Source: Epiperipatus broadwayi (taxonomy: Eukaryota; Onychophora; Udeonychophora; Euonychophora; Peripatidae). From it: DNA of 64,000 nt. The DNA is taken from positions 64,001 to 128,000 of the forward strand of contig JAQFVV010000999.1 of assembly GCA_028023455.1 (NCBI GenBank), in the 5' to 3' direction. Positions 58,819 to 64,000 of the stretch are shown piece by piece. Position numbers and translations under genes: made by a program. The notes beneath the pieces were generated by a model that had not been told where the DNA came from, did not search any database, and saw only the letters and a program-made list of their open reading frames with translations. Positions within the stretch are counted from its first letter, which is position 1. Each line of letters opens with the position of its first letter.

Positions 58819-59815
58819 ATAGATATTTAACTGCTTCTAAACTCATTATAGTGTAATGAAGTTTATGTGTAAGAATATGCTTCTACATTTGGCTAAAATA
58901 TAAATGCTTCAATTATCAAATGATAAATACTCTATAAATCATAGATATTTAACTGCTTCTAAACTTATTATAATGTAATGAAGTTTATGTGTAAGAATAT
59001 GCTTCTACATTTGGCTAAAATATAAATGCTTCAATTATCAAATGATAAATACTCTATAAATCATAGATATTTAACTGCTTCTAAACTTATTATAATGTAA
59101 TGAAGTTTATGTGTAAGAATATGCTTCTACATTTGGCTAAAATATAAATGCTTCAATTATCAAATGATAAATACTCTATAAATCATAGATATTTAACTGC
59201 TTCTAAACTCATTATAATGTAATGAAGTTTATGTGTGAGAATACGCTTCTACATTTGGCTAAAATATAAATGCCTCAATTATCAAATGATAAATACTCTA
59301 TAAATCATAGATATTTAACTCTTCTAAACTCATTATAATTAATAAGTTTATGTGTAAGAATATGCTTCTACTTTCTAAAATATAAATGCCTCAATACAAA
59401 TATAAATACTCATAAACATAAATATTTAACTCTTCTAAACTCATTATATGTAATAAAGTTTATGTGTAGAATATGCTTCTACATTTGGCTAAAATATAAA
59501 TGCCTCAATTATCAAATGATAAATACTCTATAAATCATAAATATTTAACTGCTTTTAAACTCATTGTAATGTAATAAAGTTTATGTGTGAGAATATGCTT
59601 CTACATTTGGCTAAAATATAAATGCCTCAATTATCAAATGATAAAATACTCTATAAATCATAAATACTTATCTGCTTCTAAATTTACTATAACGTCACAA
59701 AGATTATGTGTAAAAAATATACTTCCATACTTGGTTAGAGTATGAATGTTTTAATTATCAAATGATAAAATAACGAAATGTTATATAAATCATAAATGTT
59801 TAATTACTACCAAAT
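58819..59815 (+). repeat. 122 bp minisatellite in LTR 2, ~8 copies, one region damaged
   Basis: Units begin at 58,819 and continue as in LTR 1. Between 59,311 and 59,470 the repeats show many 1-6 base losses and almost no substitutions (for example aactcttct for aactgcttct, ctactttctaaaa for ctacatttggctaaaa). Flanking units are normal. Confidence 0.85.
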
Positions 59816-60615
59816 TTCTTCTCATAAAAGAATTAATGAACTATCATTGAATTAGGATATTCATAATTTTCTTCTCTCAAGTGAATTCAAAATGAACTAT
59901 TAAATGAATTCGGAATGAATTATTGTTAAACCAGAATGATCCCAAGCTTTTCCCATAAAAGAATTAATGAACTATCATTGAATTAGGATATTCATAATTT
60001 TCTTCTCTCAAGTGAATTCAAAATGAACTATTAAATGAATTCGGAATGAATTATTGTTAAACCAGAATAATCCCAAGCTTTTCCCATAAAAGAATTAATG
60101 AACTATCATTGAATTAGGATATTCATAATTTTCTTCTCTCAAGTGAATTCAAAATGAACTATTAAATGAATTCGAAATGAATTATTGTTAAACCAGAATA
60201 ATCCCAAGCTTTTCCCATAAAAGAATTAATGAACTATCATTGAATTAGGATATTCATAATTTTCTTCTCTCAAGTGAATTCAAAATGAACTATTAAATGA
60301 ATTCGGAATGAATTATTGTTAAACCAGAATAATCCCAAGCTTTTCCCATAAAAGAATTAATGAACTATCATTGAATTAGGATATTCATAATTTTCTTCTC
60401 TCAAGTGAAGTCAAAATGAACTATTAAATGAATTCGGAATGAATTATTGTTAAACCAGAATAATCCCAAGCTTTTTCCCATAAAAGAATTAATGAACTAT
60501 CATTGAATTAGGATATTCATAATTTTCTCCTCTCAAATGAATTCAAAATGAACTATTAAATGAATTCAAAATGAATTATTACTAAACCAGAATGTTTACA
60601 AGTTTATTCTCATAG
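59816..60615 (+). repeat. ~131 bp minisatellite in LTR 2, ~6 copies
   Basis: Same unit as in LTR 1, starting at about 59,825. Alternating gaattc/gaagtc variants show that unit types have been shuffled between LTRs. Confidence 0.9.
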
Positions 60616-61045
60616 AGGAATTAATGAACTATTGTTGAAATTGCAAATTAATTGTTATCTAATAAATTTTTTTGTTACTAAAAATTAAATTGGTTGTCCA
60701 GTTATCCAATTCTATTTTGTTTATCTATCACATCACCCACCAATTATGGCACTGGTTCATGAGAATCTCATGTTCTCTGAGCTACGTCTGACATAGCTAG
60801 ACCAAGGCCAGTCAGGTTGTAGTAAGACAGAACTCTAATGGCGCTGTTTGGAAAACCAAACATATAAATGTTTAGATGTTCCCAGTCTCTATTATACTAC
60901 ATCCTCTGATGAGCAGGAAATATTGTTGTAGGTGCCATTAACATCTGCATTAGGAATGTCAATTGATAGTTCCTTCCTACAACATGCTCATCAGAAAATT
61001 CTTACAACTGAGGTAATAAAACGGTTGTATGGCGGTCCGGTTACA

Positions 61046-63488
61046 TTTGGCGTCCAACTGTGAGGCTTTACCTGGATAAACTATTTTTAGTTCCCCAGTT
61101 ACATTTGTTTTCCAACTTTTAGTTCTCCGGTTACATTCGGCGTCCAACTGTGAGGCTTTACCTGGATAAACTATTTTTAGTTCTCCAGTTACATTTGTCT
61201 TTCAACTGTGAGGTTTTATTCAGCTAGCCTAACCATAGGCACTTATTACATTGCCACCTTACTGTGAAGTCCGATCTAGCTAGCCTACTAATAAGCATAA
61301 GCAGATCACGATTCTGTGATATGAACAGTGCATATGAAGTGGTGATATAAGTTGTTCAGGAAGGATAAAGAAATAAAAGTTTAAAAGAAAGGCAAAACAA
61401 AAATGAATGGCATAATGAATGAAACGGGCATTTCAAAGAAGATGGAGTAGGGTCATGGTGTGGATGGAGAGAGAAGCTTACTAAGGTAGAAAACTAAGGA
61501 AAAATGGTGAACATTGAAACTCAGGAAACAGAAAAAAAATCGATGATAAACCAGATCAAAGATCAAGAAAAATGATGAATACAGAAAGCATGGAGGACCA
61601 CCAAAGAAAGAAGATAAGCAAGAAGCTAAAGCAGATGAGGAATCAGAGAAAACAAGGGAGACGTCTACATTAACCCAGTTATTGGAAATTATAAAAGCAG
61701 ACCATAAACAAAGAGAAGAAGATAACAAAAAAAGAGATAAACAAAGAGAAGAAGATATCAAACAGAGAGAAGAAGATAAAAAACAAATTAAAGAAGCAGT
61801 GGAAAAACAGAATGAAAAATTCAACCAGTTAATGAAAAAAATAACTCAGTCTAAAAAATTGGATGAGGAAGAAACTTTGGAATTTCCAACCAAAGATATT
61901 TTAAAGGAATCACAAATTGAATACCCTAATACTGATGAAGTAAAATTTGAGATTGTTAAAAAGGAAGAAATTGAAATTACAAAGAGTGATCTTGAAATTG
62001 TCAGTCTACCTTCAGGAAAACTTCTGATTGTGGAATATACCTCTAAAATTGAAAATAAAGAAACAGTATATACAGAAGCTGAGAATGAAATTGTATCAAA
62101 TACAGTAAAAGAGTTTCAAATGGATGAAAATGAATCTAATAAAGCAAAATTAAAATCTTCTGATCTTCAAGAAGATGAAAAACGTGAAAATGAAAATAAT
62201 CAAAATATAACAAAGGAACTGTCCAATATAGAAGAAAATGTTTCAGAAAAATTGTCTGATATATGCTATGAAATAGTAAAGGAGATAGAGAAAGGAACCA
62301 TAAAATGGAAAGAAAAGTGTGTTAGTCCTCACCCATATATAAAAATTATAAACAAAAGCTTAATAAACTCAAATCAAAAATTGAGTACAGAAAAAAAATA
62401 TATAAAGACAGTTATTAAAAATATAGTTGCTTACGCAGGAAAAGACACCAAAAAGGAATCTGAAAACTCAGGATTTATCAGTGTGAAAGAAATTAAGCAA
62501 CAAGAAACTTTTATAAATACCAAAAAAATAATTATTATGGCAGAAGAACCATTTAAAAGGAAACTTTTATGTAAAAATGAAGTACCACCATGGAAGAGGA
62601 ACAGGAGAAAATTCACAGATGGTAAAAATGAAATACCACCATGGAAGAGGAGTAGGAGAAAATTCACAGATGGTGTTCATGGTCCATATCGGACGCGTAT
62701 AATTAGAAGATCAAACAGTAACAAGGATCTCCAAAGAGAATACAGAAGTGAAGAAGCAAGACACCACAGTAATGTTGAACATGATAAATTTTCAACAAAG
62801 AGACGATCCAGAAGTATGTCACCTCATAATATAAAAGAGGACTATAGGAGAACTGATCATGATCCTCAGTCTCTCCAAACCAGGTTGCAGTTATAATTCA
62901 GAATAAAATAGAGATAGCTGATGGAAAAAGTTTGTGAGTGTGATGTAGTGATGCATGAGCTTGTGTTTTTCATGTTGAGATGGTGGATGATTGAGCAGAG
63001 CTGCTTGGATGCATTGTGTTATGATGCTCCGAAGTATATGCTCAGCACTATCCCGACCTGGATGTTGTGCTTCAAGAGTAGTCCAGCAGTGCGTATATAT
63101 AGGTCTCATGGATAGGCCTTGGTCTCATGGATAGGCCAAATGATAGCCCCTAAGACTCACTGAAGCTGAGCAGGGTTGGCTGAGTGCCAAATTGATTTTT
63201 TTTCTCTGGCTCCTACTCTTGGTTGGATGATGCTTCTAGGTACAAGAGAGGTAGTGCTTAAAAATGAGATATTTTCTCGTGACGTCATGAGGCGGTGTGT
63301 ACTGGTAGTTTGTGCTTGGCCATCTATTTGTCCCGGCATTGGAGGCTATGGTTCATGTATTCACTTTTCCAGCTCATCTTACCCATTCATCAGCATATCT
63401 AAAACCAGTATTGAGAAATAATGTGTATAGTATATGGAATGAAATCGTACTTCCAGGCGATTTCATCCCAAAAATTGGTGAGGGGTAA
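61046..63488 (+). mobile_element. LARD-like element, unit 2 internal region
   Basis: Equivalent to 55,712-58,180. The primer-binding-site-like segment recurs at 61,041, 61,095 (diverged), 61,135 and 61,188, one more copy than in unit 1. It lacks the long C-run of unit 1 (55,769-55,782). It ends with ttggtgaggggtaa before LTR 3. Confidence 0.85.
61505..62896 (+). CDS. LARD-like element ORF, unit 2: full-length frame of ~463 residues
   Basis: Continuous from an ATG (61,505, context aaaaATGG) preceded by an in-frame stop at 61,487. N-terminal ~60 residues are polar. Then LTQLLEIIKADHK leads into a strongly charged coiled-coil-like repeat (KQREED units, about residues 65-90). An acidic middle follows, with repeated EIVSxx(S/P) phrases. 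Two 17-residue copies (KNE(V/I)PPWKR...KFTDG) come next, then an R/S-rich tail ending QTRLQL. Over the 1,098 bp shared with unit 1 I count about 8 amino-acid-changing codons and 3 silent ones and no indel, so I see no sign of strong purifying selection between these copies. No protease, RT, integrase or CCHC motif. A gag-like structural or RNA-binding role is the simplest guess. Confidence 0.65.
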
Positions 63489-64000
63489 TGTGACAGATAT
63501 ACTGTCTTTCATATATTTATGCAAAAGATCCCCCCCCCATTCAAAATGTCTAGCGTGATTCAGTCTAATTGGAAACGCAATAAAGTTGTGATTCGTTAAA
63601 AATGAAAAATAAAATCATATTTTTGATTTTTAGTATTGATGGATTTAAATAGAATGTTATATCGTCTTATTTTATTTTTTTTTTTATCTGTCTCAATAAA
63701 AAAAAGAAAGAAATTAATTATCCAATCATTAAAAAGAAAGAAAAAGGATACTTGAGTTAAACTGAGGCAGTATTCAAATTAGACACGTCGTTGAAGAAAG
63801 AAGAAATTTTTTTTTCTCTCTATCGTCTTACACAGAGGGCTTTAACAAAACGTGAAAATAAAAATAAAAAGTTTTACTAGAGAAATTATAATGAAACTGG
63901 AATAAATTAAGAGCTTCACTCTCTCCATGCTGTGCCATGACTTTCCATTAATAAAATAACCCGCCTTCGTTTGAATAAAGTGGACCGTAAAACTGGAAGG
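63489..64000 (+). repeat. LTR 3, first 512 bp (cut by window end)
   Basis: Starts TGTGACAGATATACTG and follows LTRs 1 and 2 to the last base of the window, so the array continues beyond it. Confidence 0.9.

Larger units (their letters stand above)
58181..61045 (+). repeat. LTR 2 (~2.87 kb), shared between units 1 and 2
   Basis: Same ends and organisation as LTR 1 with few differences, including a small A-run and copy-number differences in the minisatellites. Confidence 0.85.

Overview
This window looks like intergenic or accessory DNA from an animal genome. It is very A+T rich by eye, full of (TA)n microsatellites, and I could not support any host protein-coding gene, rRNA or functional tRNA in it. 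The recognisable content is transposable elements. These are Penelope-like elements (PLEs) with a GIY-YIG endonuclease and hammerhead-ribozyme-like motifs, decayed LINEs (mostly RTE-like), a tRNA-derived SINE family, and LTR-type elements with unusually long LTRs. That mix fits an invertebrate such as a mollusc, another lophotrochozoan or a cnidarian. I cannot fix the species from sequence alone.

Layout. 1-7 kb: A+T-rich DNA, microsatellites, a 3 x 65 bp TATA-containing repeat and two hairpins. 7.0-9.6 kb: two PLE-1 fragments head to head. 9.6-21.4 kb: mostly unclassified DNA with LINE endonuclease, RTE-tail and zinc-knuckle fragments, a PLE-3 remnant and a SINE. 21.6-23.8 kb: a PLE cluster with three or four hammerhead-like motifs, a G-run tract and a SINE. 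24.7-31.8 kb: an RTE-like LINE and flanking repeat (minus strand) interrupted by a 4.45 kb palindrome whose two arms look like inverted LTRs. 35.4-36.0 kb: a PLE-2 terminal repeat with the best hammerhead ribozyme of the window. 37.2-37.7 kb: an RTE C-terminus. 39.7-40.2 kb: two SINEs in opposite orientation. 40.7-42.9 kb: an inverted PLE-2 dimer. 45.6-52.2 kb: an inverted copy of the 24.7-31.8 kb block, interrupted at the same (TA)n by a different element, a 4.0 kb solo LTR that itself carries a PLE-1 insertion. 52.6-52.8 kb: a hairpin with a hammerhead-like motif. 52.8 kb to the end: a tandem LTR-internal-LTR-internal-LTR array.

The most notable system is the last array. It has about 2.87 kb LTRs packed with 122 bp and 131 bp minisatellites, a primer-binding-site-like segment that is itself repeated, and about 2.45 kb internal regions. 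Each internal region carries one lysine/glutamate-rich ORF with a basic, RS-like tail and no reverse transcriptase, protease or integrase. It behaves like a large non-autonomous LTR retrotransposon (LARD-like), and the 46.7-50.7 kb solo LTR is an older relative. The PLE ribozyme motifs share a design: a short palindromic stem III and a two-part stem I. This agrees with published reports of hammerhead motifs in PLE terminal repeats.
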